Shown here in pieces: positions 53,724 to 64,000 of a DNA stretch of 64,000 bases. Position 1 is the stretch's first letter. The number at the start of each line of letters is the position of its first letter. The notes beneath the pieces were generated by a model. The model saw nothing but the letters and a program-made list of their open reading frames with translations. It was not told the origin of the DNA and ran no database searches. The translations under genes were made by a program, and so were the position numbers. Source of the stretch: Anaerolineae bacterium (GTDB lineage Bacteria; Chloroflexota; Anaerolineae; Aggregatilineales; Phototrophicaceae); assembly GCA_013360465.1 (NCBI GenBank), contig JABWBO010000010.1, positions 45,792 to 109,791 of the forward strand. The letters are read 5' to 3'.

Positions 53724-54611
53724 GTGATCGAGATCACAAACCTGACGAAGACCTATAACCGCAGCGTTCATGCGCTGAACGGCGTGACTTTGACGATTGG
53801 CACGGGCATGTTCGGGCTGCTCGGTCCGAACGGGGCAGGCAAGACGACGCTGATGCGCATCCTCGCTGGGCTGCTGCGCCCGACATCCGGCTCGGCGACG
53901 ATCTTCGGCAATGACGTGGCGACCCTGCGCGGCAGGATGGGAGTCAAAGCCCTCCTGGGCTACCTGCCACAGGAACTCGGTCTGTATCCCAACCTGAACA
54001 CCCTCGAATTCCTGGACTACATGGCGATCCTCAAGGGGGTGAACGACGCCCGGCAGCGGCGCACGCAGATCGACCGGCTGATACAGCAGGTGCATCTTGA
54101 CGACGCGGCGCAGCGCCCGCTCAAGACCTACTCCGGCGGGATGAAGCGGCGTGTCGGCATCGCCCAGGCGCTGCTCGGCGATCCCCGCCTGCTGATCGTC
54201 GATGAGCCGACGTCAGGTCTGGACCCGGAAGAGCGCATCCGCTTCCGCAACCTGCTGGTCGATATGGCGCAGGATAGGGCGATCATCCTCTCGACGCACA
54301 TCGTCGAGGACATCAGCCAGAGCTGCAACGATCTGGCGGTGATGCGCGGCGGGCGGGTGATCTATCGCGGCGCGCCGGCGGACCTGATCGAGCGGGCGCG
54401 CGGGCACGTCTGGATCGTCAAGGGGCAGCGCCCCGGCGATGAATTGGTCCTGGTTTCATCGCTTCAACTGCACGACGGCGTACATTATCGCGCCGTCGGC
54501 GACGCCAGCCGCTATCCCGGCGCGGTCGCAGCGGAGCCGAGTCTGGAAGATGGCTACGTGTGGCTGATGCAGGATAAGCGCGCCGGTGAACGTGAAGCCG
54601 CACGGCAGTGA
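53724..54611 (+). CDS. ABC transporter ATP-binding protein
   Basis: A 295-residue ATPase. Walker A is GPNGAGKTT (about 34-42), the Q-loop region is GYLPQELGLYPN, the signature YSGGMKRRVGIAQ, Walker B LLIVDEPTSGLD and the H-loop His in STHIVED. After the ATPase domain come about 80 residues. The GTG start at 53724 is 79 bases after the last permease gene. Together with the three membrane proteins it makes an exporter under the ECF sigma factor. Substrate unknown. Confidence 0.93.
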   Translation: MIEITNLTKTYNRSVHALNGVTLTIGTGMFGLLGPNGAGKTTLMRILAGLLRPTSGSATIFGNDVATLRGRMGVKALLGYLPQELGLYPNLNTLEFLDYMAILKGVNDARQRRTQIDRLIQQVHLDDAAQRPLKTYSGGMKRRVGIAQALLGDPRLLIVDEPTSGLDPEERIRFRNLLVDMAQDRAIILSTHIVEDISQSCNDLAVMRGGRVIYRGAPADLIERARGHVWIVKGQRPGDELVLVSSLQLHDGVHYRAVGDASRYPGAVAAEPSLEDGYVWLMQDKRAGEREAARQ

Positions 54612-54657
54612 AGCGAGGTCTTGAGAGAACTCCATCAGCGGACAAGCCAACGAGCTG

Positions 54658-54684
54658 CCGGGGCTAACCATCGGCTAGCCCCGG
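54658..54684. terminator. Hairpin between convergent operons
   Basis: CCGGGGCTA (54658-54666) pairs with TAGCCCCGG (54676-54684) around a 9-base loop, 46 bases after the ATPase stop and 18 bases before the next minus-strand stop. No T-run follows. Confidence 0.5.
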
Positions 54685-54702
54685 TCGGGAAGATAGGAGA
54701 CC

Positions 54703-57057
<2,355 letters not shown>

Positions 57058-57155
57058 AGTTTCCTCATCGTGCAAGCAAGCACGCGCTCATTATAGCACT
57101 GTGAATTTCCCGACAAGGGTGTTTTCAACCGACCGGCGCGCTATAATGCCGCGCT

Positions 57156-57746
57156 ATGTCTGAGCGAGAATTCTTCGCCCTCTTTCCTTTCGTCTTCGGC
57201 GCTACGCTTGGCCTGGGTTTCGCGCTGTTGATCGCTGCGTCGCTGCTGCTGCAGCGCCGGCGCACCGCCCCGAATTTCCAGCGGCGGCGCGATGCCGGCA
57301 GGCGCGGCGGTCGGCTGTTCATCCTGAGCGTCTTTCTGCTGATCGTAGGGGGATTGATGGTGATTGGTTGGGTTGTGGTAGGACTCGTCTACCATGATCA
57401 ACTGGTGCGCCCGGTGGAGCGCGGCGAAGATGATCTGTACGGCATCGACGTGCCGCAAGAGACCCTCGACGCGCTGACGGCACTGGCGCTCACGCCGACC
57501 GCGACCACGACGCCGACGCCATCAGATACGCCGCTGCCGTCGGACACCCCGGCTCCATCGGAGACGCCGCTGCCGACCAGCACCTCGACACCCAGCCCGC
57601 TGCCCACCGCTGCCCCGACGGCGACGCCGACTATCCCGCCAACGGCGGCTGCGACTTTTGCGCCGAGCGAGACAGTGATACCGCTGACGACCAATACTCC
57701 GCGTCCGCCGCCGACTCGCCCGCGCCCAACGCCGCCAACTTCGTGA
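57156..57746 (+). CDS. Two-TM protein with Thr/Pro-rich tail
   Basis: A 196-residue protein with two transmembrane segments (FVFGATLGLGFALLIAASLLL and LFILSVFLLIVGGLMVIGWV), an acidic short loop, and a C-terminal tail of about 90 residues made mainly of Thr, Pro, Ala and Ser (for example TPTATTTPTPSDTPLPSDTP). The tail is probably outside and disordered or glycosylated. It is divergent from the TPR/SH3 protein gene, which has a similar linker, and the two may act together. Confidence 0.78.
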   Translation: MSEREFFALFPFVFGATLGLGFALLIAASLLLQRRRTAPNFQRRRDAGRRGGRLFILSVFLLIVGGLMVIGWVVVGLVYHDQLVRPVERGEDDLYGIDVPQETLDALTALALTPTATTTPTPSDTPLPSDTPAPSETPLPTSTSTPSPLPTAAPTATPTIPPTAAATFAPSETVIPLTTNTPRPPPTRPRPTPPTS

Positions 57747-57755
57747 AAATGCTGT

Positions 57756-57783
57756 TTGTGCCCTCGCTCGTTGAGGTTATACT
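57756..57783 (+). promoter_or_regulatory. Possible promoter for the membrane protein pair
   Basis: TTGTGC at 57756-57761, a 16-base spacer and TATACT at 57778-57783. It lies about 86 bases before the ATG at 57869. Confidence 0.35.
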
Positions 57784-57868
57784 TTTACGCAGATTTTTGC
57801 AGATTTCTTCATAGACCTGTTCAGGATTGCCGAATCGTTCGGCGATTTTTGACCACGGTTTGACATCG

Positions 57869-58624
57869 ATGAAAGCGGTCAACATGCTCTCGCTGCCTTT
57901 GATTTTCTCTGTCGTCACCGCCGCGATCAGCGCGGCGTTCGCCTTTTTTGTGCTGCGCCGCTGGGTCGGCGCGCGGCGTGCCGGCAAATCGCGCCCGCAT
58001 CTGCTGGCATGGGGGATCGGTTTGATCCTGTATTTCCTCGGCTCATTCAGCCAGATCATCCTGTCCCTGCAATGGAGCGCCTTCTTCTTCGCGCTGTGGT
58101 ACTGGTCCGGTGCGCTCGCCGTCGCTCCCTGGCTGGGGCAGGGGACGATTTATCTGCTGGTCCGGCGCGGCAGCATCGCCCGCAACATTCAAATGGCGCT
58201 GCTGCTGATCTGCATCATGACTCTGCCCTGGGCGCTGTTCCTGACGCCGCTGAACGGCGCAGCCTGGGAGCCGGGTATCGACATGGTGCGCATCACCAAC
58301 GACGTGATGCAGCGCGGCGGCGTGCGCGGGTTCGTCCCGGTGATGAATGTCTGGGGGACGATAGCCCTGGTCGGCGGGGCGATCTACTCGTCAATGCTGT
58401 TCCGCCGCAAGCAGATTTTGCGCAGCCGCATGATCGGCAACTGGCTGATCGCCGCCGGCGGGCTGATGCCGGCGCTGGGCGGCGCGCTGATTCGCCTGGA
58501 GCTGACCTGGATCAAGTACCCGGCGGAGATGGTCGGGATCATCCTGATTTTCGTCGGCTTCCTGGTCGCCACCAGTGCGCCGGAAGAGGATAGCCGTCCG
58601 CGCCGCACTCCCCGGACTGCATAA
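57869..58624 (+). CDS. Integral membrane protein of unknown function
   Basis: A 251-residue protein with about seven transmembrane segments. Segments include LIFSVVTAAISAAFAFFVLR, LAWGIGLILYFLGSFSQIIL and WGTIALVGGAIYSSMLF. No transporter motif is seen. The start may be the ATG at 57869 or 57884; no strong ribosome binding site decides. An upstream frame to 57827 is not needed. It is followed 4 bases later by another membrane protein gene. Confidence 0.72.
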   Translation: MKAVNMLSLPLIFSVVTAAISAAFAFFVLRRWVGARRAGKSRPHLLAWGIGLILYFLGSFSQIILSLQWSAFFFALWYWSGALAVAPWLGQGTIYLLVRRGSIARNIQMALLLICIMTLPWALFLTPLNGAAWEPGIDMVRITNDVMQRGGVRGFVPVMNVWGTIALVGGAIYSSMLFRRKQILRSRMIGNWLIAAGGLMPALGGALIRLELTWIKYPAEMVGIILIFVGFLVATSAPEEDSRPRRTPRTA

Positions 58625-58628
58625 GCTC

Positions 58629-59018
58629 ATGACACACCTTTACCCGCTGCTCAAAGAAATGCATTTCATCCTCAGCCGCGCTGGACTCATCCTGGGCTTG
58701 GCAATGTTCGTGATTGCCGTCATCATTGGATTGATCCGTCATCGCGATGTCACCCTCTGGTTTCGGCGCGGCGTCTATGGCATGACCGGCTTCGTAGCGC
58801 TGGAAGCGCTGCTGGGGCTGATCCTGTACGCCGCCGGTGGGCGTCCGTTCGAGGAGGTCCATCTGATCTATGGGCTGGGCGCGCTGCTGTCGCTACCGTT
58901 CTTCATCTTCGTCGAAACGACCGCGACCAAGCGCCCGGCGATGGGCAGCTATATCTGGGGATTTGCTCTGCTGGCGGCGATCTTCCTTCGCAGCATCATG
59001 ACCGGGGCATCCGGCTAA
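58629..59018 (+). CDS. Small integral membrane protein of unknown function
   Basis: A 129-residue protein with about four transmembrane segments (for example LGLAMFVIAVIIGLI and TGFVALEALLGLILYAAGG). It starts at ATG 58629, four bases after the preceding stop, and is followed by an MFS transporter gene 20 bases on. It has no recognised family. The tight spacing suggests an operon of the two membrane proteins. Confidence 0.72.
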   Translation: MTHLYPLLKEMHFILSRAGLILGLAMFVIAVIIGLIRHRDVTLWFRRGVYGMTGFVALEALLGLILYAAGGRPFEEVHLIYGLGALLSLPFFIFVETTATKRPAMGSYIWGFALLAAIFLRSIMTGASG

Positions 59019-59038
59019 CAGGACAAAGAGGAAACGCT

Positions 59039-60322
59039 ATGGTTCTCCCGCGCAGCCGGCTGTTCTGGTCGGTGTCGATCGGTCATCTGGTGATCGATAT
59101 CTTCAATGCCAGCGTCGCCGTCCAGCTCACCTTCATCAGCGGGCACATCCTCAGCCTGACCAATACGCAGATCGGACTCGCCATCAGTCTGTATCAGTTG
59201 GTGAGCGCCCTCAGCCAGCCTTTCGCCGGCTGGCTGGCGGACCGCACCGGCGGGCGCAGCCTTGGCGCGGGTGGGGTCGCCCTCACCGTCGGCATGCAGG
59301 CGCTGGCGCTGCTGCTGGCAGCGACGACGCACAACTATACGCTGATGGTCGTGCCGCTGGTGCTGGCAGCGGTCGGCAACGGGACCTATCATCCGGTTGG
59401 CACGATGCATGCTTCGTCGAATCCTGCTACTCGTTCCAGCGACCTGTCGATCTTCTTCATGATGGGGCAGCTGGGCGGCGGATTAGGTCCTGCTATCACC
59501 GGCATGCTCCTGGATCGCTTCTCTTCTGCCAACGCTGTTTTCACCCAGGCGCTTGGCGGTTTCGAGGCGCGCCTGGTGGAACATGGCTCCATCGCGCCCA
59601 TCCTGGTGATGGCGCTTTTCGCCCTGCCCAGCATCCTCTATATGCTGGTTTCGATGCCCAACCGCGATTTGTTTCGTCAGCAGAACGGCGCTGTTGCCAA
59701 GGGGACCATGCGCCGTCCGCTGGGTCTGACGCCCCTGCTCATGCTCGGCGCGATGGTCGCCATGCGAGGTCTGGTCAATCCCGGTATGGTCGCATTTCTG
59801 CCTCGTCTGTTCCAGTCACGCGGGTGGAGTCCTGCCGAATATGGCTTGGTGACCAGCTCATTCTGGTTCGCCGGCGCTTTTGTCGGGCTGATCGCCGGGC
59901 AGCTCGCCGTCCGCTTCGGCGACCGACTGGTGATCGGTGTGACCCTGCTGATCTCCGCGCCCGCTGTCTTCCTGCTCGGTTCGGCGGCGGATGCATCCGC
60001 TTACCTGCTGGCAATCGTCGCCGGCGCGTTCAGCAGCGCCTCGCATCCCTTGATCGTCGCCATGACGCAGCGTTTGCTGCCCGGCGGCAGAGGGCTGGCG
60101 TCGGGTGTCGGCTTGGGGGCAATCTTCGGCATGGGGGCGCTGGGCACGCTGGTGATTGGCGCGCTTTCAGATTCTGTGGGCATCGAAACTGCCTTCCGGA
60201 TCATCGCCGTCGTCACGGTCTTCAACGGACTTCTGGCGCTGCGCCTGCCCGGTATTGCCCCGACGGAACCGCCTCCGGCGGTCCCCGATGAGAGCCGGGA
60301 AGTCGTCCCCAAAGCGGCGTGA
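59039..60322 (+). CDS. MFS transporter, fosmidomycin-resistance-like
   Basis: A 427-residue transporter of the major facilitator superfamily with about 12 transmembrane segments. The start (SVSIGHLVIDIFNASV) and the segment GNGTYHPVGTMHASS resemble the Fsr (fosmidomycin resistance) subgroup, in which a Tyr-His-Pro-Xaa-Gly element is typical. It carries a charged loop LADRTGGRSL between helices 2 and 3. A short acidic C-terminal tail ends it. The substrate is uncertain. It follows the small membrane protein by 20 bases. Confidence 0.88.
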   Translation: MVLPRSRLFWSVSIGHLVIDIFNASVAVQLTFISGHILSLTNTQIGLAISLYQLVSALSQPFAGWLADRTGGRSLGAGGVALTVGMQALALLLAATTHNYTLMVVPLVLAAVGNGTYHPVGTMHASSNPATRSSDLSIFFMMGQLGGGLGPAITGMLLDRFSSANAVFTQALGGFEARLVEHGSIAPILVMALFALPSILYMLVSMPNRDLFRQQNGAVAKGTMRRPLGLTPLLMLGAMVAMRGLVNPGMVAFLPRLFQSRGWSPAEYGLVTSSFWFAGAFVGLIAGQLAVRFGDRLVIGVTLLISAPAVFLLGSAADASAYLLAIVAGAFSSASHPLIVAMTQRLLPGGRGLASGVGLGAIFGMGALGTLVIGALSDSVGIETAFRIIAVVTVFNGLLALRLPGIAPTEPPPAVPDESREVVPKAA

Positions 60323-60396
60323 TCGACGCCGCCCGCGCGCCGGGGCGAGACTGTGTTAGAATGAGGTTTGGCTCACTAGTCACCATGTGAAGGCGC

Positions 60397-63120
60397 ATGG
60401 CGCAATTATTCATCAGTTACAGCAAACAGGATATCGAGTTTGCGCGACACCTGCGCGCGCTCCTACAGACTGCTGGTCTGGAAGTCTGGATGGATGAGCG
60501 GCTGGTGCCCAGCACGCAGTGGTGGCGTATGCTGGAGCGGCAGGTCAAGGCTTCCGCCGCTTTGATCGTCATAATGTCGCCCTCGTCTGCCGAATCGCGC
60601 TGGGTCGAGCGTGAAATCCTCGTCGCCGAGAATAACAATCTGCCGATCTTCCCGGTGCTCCTGGCTGGAGAAGGCTGGTCGCGACTTGCCGACATCCAGT
60701 ATGAGGATTTCACCGCCGGATTGAACGCTGTACTGCCGCCGCGCTTCGTCGATGCGCTTAGGGCGGTGGTCAGCGGCAAGCCGGTCGCCAGAGATGCCAC
60801 ACAGCCGATCAAACTCAAGAATTCGGCGACCGAGTCGCGCCTCCTTGAAGCGGCGATGCCGGCGGAGACCCGTTCGAGCAGCGATACCGAGATGTGGGCG
60901 AAGATCAGCCTGCCGGATTCGCCGGGGTTGCGGGCGGAACTGCCGGCGCTGGTGCCGACGGGCGATGTTATTCAGAAGGGCGATGCCCGCACCACCAGCT
61001 TTCCGTTTCGCTTCCCCACCGACCCGCACACCGGTGAGCGTCTGCCTGTGCAGGTGACGCTCAAAGCCTCGTCGGCAGATTTCTCCATCCGCTCGCCAGG
61101 GGGCGATGATGTCGAGGTCGTAGAACTGCCTCCCGACACGGACTCGCGGACCGTCATCTTCACGCTCTTCCATAAACCCGGCGGACGCCTGAGTGGACGC
61201 GCTCGCATCTTCCTCGATCTCATTTACGAACGGAAGGTGATCGCCCAGATTTCCGTCTCGACGCATCTGGTCGAAGAAGTGACACGCTTGAAGGAGGGCA
61301 CTTCGCCCTGGGCGATCTGGACGGTCCCCGTCGGCAGTTCGACCGCCAGCGCCGGCGGCTACGCTGCGCCAGGCGCGGTGACAGAACGCGCCGAACCGGA
61401 TGCCGACCTGCCCCTGGAAGCAGAGAGCGACGGTGCGCCGGGGACGTTTGATGATGATCTGTACAGCGAAGAAGATGAAGCATTGATGGTGTCTGAGGAG
61501 GGCGAGGCGGAATGGCAGGGCGTCTTCCCGGCACAGCCGCTGAGTCCAATGTCAGAACCGCAGCCGGAATCGGTAGTTCGAGAAGACGCGCGCAAGCAGA
61601 TCTCCGACGGCGTGAGTACTCCCAAACCTGCGCCTTCTCCGATCACCCCCCAACCCGGCGCGGCGAAGCAGCGTTCATCTACGCTCAGCCTATCTACGGC
61701 GTCGGCAGTTGCCGGGCTGGCGCTGGTCTTCGTCGTTGTGCTGTTCGCGCTCAACAACACCAGCAGCCCCCTGCTTTCGTCCACAACTTCTACCGATGAT
61801 CCATCCGCTGCGCTGGCGCGTGAGACTGAGGCGGCGCTGACACAGCTGTTCCTGGAGCAGTCTACCGAAGTCTTTCCAGAAGTGACCTGGACGGCTGGCG
61901 CTCAGGCGACTCGATTGGCGCAGAGCCTTACCGCCGAACCTGTGAACCCCGGCGAAACCGGTGGACGGCACGGCATCGCGGCGGCGAAGCTGGCGAACTG
62001 CGACGACAGTGTCGGCGCAAGTCGGTTGAGCAACCTCCTGGACGCGCTGAACATCTCGCACATGCTGCCGTCGGGGGATATGGTCGAGGGAACGGTAGAA
62101 GTGCTGAGCGACCCATCGGGGGCGGCGCTGCTCTTTTACGGGGCGTGCCAGGGCGACGGCACAGTCCACCTGACAGCAGAACTGCTGTCACCGCCGCCGC
62201 TGCGCGGCATCCTTCACCCTCAGCGGGTAGAAATGGGCGCGCCCGTCGAAATGCTGCTCGATACCGAATCGCCGGTGGGTCGCTACCTTCGTGCGGTCAG
62301 CCGCTACATGGCGGGGCAGTTCGACCTCGACCTGCTGAATGGACTGGTGGCTGCCGAAGAAGCGCTGCCGAGCGTGGTCGATAACACGGCAGGTTGGATG
62401 GCGCTCAACGTGATGATTGGCACGGCGCACTTGCTCTATGACGATGGCTACGACTACGCGGTCAGCCGATACGAGGTGCTGCAAGCAGGCAGCGGCATTG
62501 CGGTGGATGCCCTGGTCGCGGCGCGTAACAACCTGGGATTCCTCTATATCAACCGAGCCTTCACTCTGGAGGCTGCGGATTCACCCGAATTCGAGGAAAA
62601 CGCTGCCTCCGCCTCTCATGCGCTAGAAGAAGCCTTCGATCTGGCAGATGATCCAGCTGTGCAGCATTTGACCATTCTGCTTAACCAGGCGTGGGTCTGG
62701 ACTCTTGTTCAGTCTCGCGTTGATGCTGCAAAGGCGGGGGAAGCGGTCGTGGTTTGCCAGCAGGCGCAGTCCTTTTTCCCGCAGGATTCTGAGCCGATCG
62801 TCTGCGAAGTCGCGGCGCGAATCACGGTCCTGGAAGGCAGCGGGACGCTCTGCGAGTTCTCAGACGAACTTTCTGAAATGGTTGCCCGGCTAGATGAGGC
62901 GCTCGCTCTTGACGCGGGTGAACCCTACGCGCATTTCTGGCGCGGCGTCGCCCTGGACCATCAGGCATCGTGCAGCGGTGAGTCGGCTGAGCGCGAACCC
63001 CTTCAGGCGGCGGCGGATGCCGCCTTCCAGCAGTTCCTCGACCTGATCGTCGGTGAACCGGCGCACCTGGCAGTTGATCGCGCCAGCATCGCCGAGGCGT
63101 TGGACCGAGTGGCGGGATGA
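60397..63120 (+). CDS. TIR-domain protein with a transmembrane segment and repeat-like ectodomain
   Basis: A 907-residue protein. The N-terminal TIR-like domain (LFISYSKQDIEFARHLR to about 140) has the catalytic-type Glu73 in SRWVERE, and so could be an NADase as in other bacterial TIR proteins. A beta-rich region (about 165-310) with FRFPTDPHTGERLPVQVTL follows, then an acidic Pro-rich linker and one transmembrane helix (near 431-453). The C-terminal 450 residues have TPR-like helical segments. The topology suggests an outside sensor with the TIR domain inside. The ATG is preceded by GAAGGCGC. No partner gene is obvious. Confidence 0.85.
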   Translation: MAQLFISYSKQDIEFARHLRALLQTAGLEVWMDERLVPSTQWWRMLERQVKASAALIVIMSPSSAESRWVEREILVAENNNLPIFPVLLAGEGWSRLADIQYEDFTAGLNAVLPPRFVDALRAVVSGKPVARDATQPIKLKNSATESRLLEAAMPAETRSSSDTEMWAKISLPDSPGLRAELPALVPTGDVIQKGDARTTSFPFRFPTDPHTGERLPVQVTLKASSADFSIRSPGGDDVEVVELPPDTDSRTVIFTLFHKPGGRLSGRARIFLDLIYERKVIAQISVSTHLVEEVTRLKEGTSPWAIWTVPVGSSTASAGGYAAPGAVTERAEPDADLPLEAESDGAPGTFDDDLYSEEDEALMVSEEGEAEWQGVFPAQPLSPMSEPQPESVVREDARKQISDGVSTPKPAPSPITPQPGAAKQRSSTLSLSTASAVAGLALVFVVVLFALNNTSSPLLSSTTSTDDPSAALARETEAALTQLFLEQSTEVFPEVTWTAGAQATRLAQSLTAEPVNPGETGGRHGIAAAKLANCDDSVGASRLSNLLDALNISHMLPSGDMVEGTVEVLSDPSGAALLFYGACQGDGTVHLTAELLSPPPLRGILHPQRVEMGAPVEMLLDTESPVGRYLRAVSRYMAGQFDLDLLNGLVAAEEALPSVVDNTAGWMALNVMIGTAHLLYDDGYDYAVSRYEVLQAGSGIAVDALVAARNNLGFLYINRAFTLEAADSPEFEENAASASHALEEAFDLADDPAVQHLTILLNQAWVWTLVQSRVDAAKAGEAVVVCQQAQSFFPQDSEPIVCEVAARITVLEGSGTLCEFSDELSEMVARLDEALALDAGEPYAHFWRGVALDHQASCSGESAEREPLQAAADAAFQQFLDLIVGEPAHLAVDRASIAEALDRVAG

Positions 63121-63184
63121 TGGCGTTGATGCGGCACAAAGGGAGCGCCGGGGTGTCGAAGGGGGTCGGGGCGCAACTCGTCAA

Positions 63185-63214
63185 TTGTTGCGCGCCTTCA
63201 GGTTAGGCTAAAAT
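63185..63214 (+). promoter_or_regulatory. Possible promoter of coaE
   Basis: TTGTTG at 63185-63190, an 18-base spacer and TAAAAT at 63209-63214, about 46 bases before the GTG start at 63260. Confidence 0.45.
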
Positions 63215-63259
63215 TGCTGTAAGGGCGCAGCGGGCATCGACTTGACTGGGGAGGACAGC

Positions 63260-64000
63260 GTGAGCCGTTGGGAGAACAAGTATGTCATCGGTCTCACCGG
63301 AAACATTGCGGTGGGCAAGAGCTACGTTCGTCAGATGCTTCAGCATCTCGGCGCATATCCCGTCGATGCGGATCAGCTCACGCATCAGGCGATGGCTCCA
63401 GGCGCTCCAGGCTATAAGCCGATTGTCGAGACCTTTGGCAAATTCATCCTCGACCCGGACGGAAGGATCAATCGCGCCCGGCTCGGCGCGATTGCCTTCA
63501 GCATGCCTGAAGCCCTGGCGGCGCTGGAGGCGATCATTCACCCTCTGGTGCGCCAGGCGATCCATATCCTGGTCAGCCGTGCCAAACAGCGCGTCATCGT
63601 CGTCGAGGCGATCAAGCTGCTGGAAGGCGAACTGGCGGACGCCGTAGACAGCGTCTGGGTGGTTGACGCCACCCCAGAGACGCAGCTGCGCCGTCTGCTG
63701 GAGAAGCGCAGCCTGTCGCCGGAAGAAGCGCGTCGTCGCATCGCCGCGCAGCCTCCCCAGGCGGACAAGCTGAAGCGCGCTGATGTGGTCATCATGAACG
63801 ATGCCAGTCCCGAAGACACCTGGCGTCAGGTGCAGGCTGCTTACGAGGAGATTCAGCGCAAGCTGTCGCCGCAGCCCGCCGCGCCGTCACCGGCGATCCA
63901 GCCTATCGCCAGACCGGTCAGCCAGGTGAGCGCCTCGCAGGCTCCAACCCTCCCTGTGAGACCGTCTCCCGCTGCCGCCGCGCGCCCGCCGCAGCCCGCG
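63260..64000 (+). CDS. coaE: Dephospho-CoA kinase, with an extended C-terminus, cut by the window end
   Basis: Catalyses the last step of coenzyme A synthesis, phosphorylating dephospho-CoA. Visible are the P-loop GLTGNIAVGKSYV (family: GLTGGIGSGKS), the conserved DADQLTHQ, the RINRARLGAIAF segment and the lid region LLEKRSLSPEEARRRIAAQ. The GTG start at 63260 has GGGGAGGA 5 bases upstream. The kinase ends near residue 200, but the frame stays open and becomes Pro/Ala-rich (QPAAPSPAIQPI and so on) to 64000, which implies an additional C-terminal domain beyond the window. Confidence 0.92.
   Translation, partial: MSRWENKYVIGLTGNIAVGKSYVRQMLQHLGAYPVDADQLTHQAMAPGAPGYKPIVETFGKFILDPDGRINRARLGAIAFSMPEALAALEAIIHPLVRQAIHILVSRAKQRVIVVEAIKLLEGELADAVDSVWVVDATPETQLRRLLEKRSLSPEEARRRIAAQPPQADKLKRADVVIMNDASPEDTWRQVQAAYEEIQRKLSPQPAAPSPAIQPIARPVSQVSASQAPTLPVRPSPAAAARPPQPA

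Overview
The window looks like chromosomal DNA of a GC-rich, aerobic or facultative member of the Chloroflexota, most likely an Anaerolineae-type lineage. This is an inference from gene content: a bacterial Elp3, a group 3d NAD-coupled HoxEFUYH hydrogenase, large GAF/PAS kinases, many ABC-2 exporters, and secreted or membrane proteins with Thr/Pro-rich linkers. No rRNA, tRNA, CRISPR array or transposase gene was found. Coding density is high, genes run on both strands, and ATGA/GTGA start-stop overlaps are frequent.

Layout. 1-5.7 kb: the start of a secreted protein, then a signalling block (PAS-GAF-GAF-PAS histidine kinase, two stand-alone receiver proteins, a GNAT acetyltransferase, a NarL/LuxR regulator). 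5.8-7.3 kb: two trypsin-like (HtrA/S1C) proteases, one with and one without a PDZ domain. 7.4-13.7 kb (minus): aldo/keto reductase, a frameshifted DUF6650-like gene, a DUF2283-like protein, a CBS-containing IMP dehydrogenase/GMP reductase family enzyme, and phosphoenolpyruvate carboxylase. A 111-bp element with 11-bp terminal inverted repeats lies upstream of ppc. 13.8-16.7 kb (minus): an ATPase-permease-permease ABC exporter operon. 16.9-20.3 kb: a secreted M1 peptidase and small unknown proteins. 20.4-27.4 kb (minus): hoxEFUYH in a chain of 4-nt overlaps, a hydrogenase maturation protease, sufE and two related membrane-anchored proteins, with a CRP/FNR-like palindrome upstream of hoxE. 27.5-34 kb: a lysylphosphatidylglycerol-synthase-like membrane protein, two glycosyltransferases and several secreted proteins.

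34.2-43.6 kb holds two giant exported proteins: a subtilisin-family protease with four C-terminal Cys-containing modules, and a lamin-tail/endonuclease protein ending in a dockerin-like pair of calcium loops. They suggest extracellular degradation of protein and DNA. 43.7-50.6 kb holds an M42 aminopeptidase, a Thr/Pro-rich protein, and a tRNA-modification group: Elp3, a divergent methyltransferase with Trm9/ALKBH8-like motifs, and TrmB with an unusual C-terminal extension. A DUF427 protein and an M20 peptidase share this region. 50.6-54.6 kb is an ECF sigma factor with its own ECF-like promoter, three membrane proteins and an ABC ATPase. 54.7-64 kb contains TPR/SH3-like and Thr/Pro-rich membrane proteins, small membrane proteins, an MFS transporter, a TIR-transmembrane-repeat protein, and coaE running off the window end.

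The most interesting candidates are the Elp3/Trm9-like pair, the ECF sigma/ABC operon, the TIR-transmembrane protein, the CRP/FNR-like site at the hydrogenase operon, and the flap-less CBS-containing GuaB homologue.
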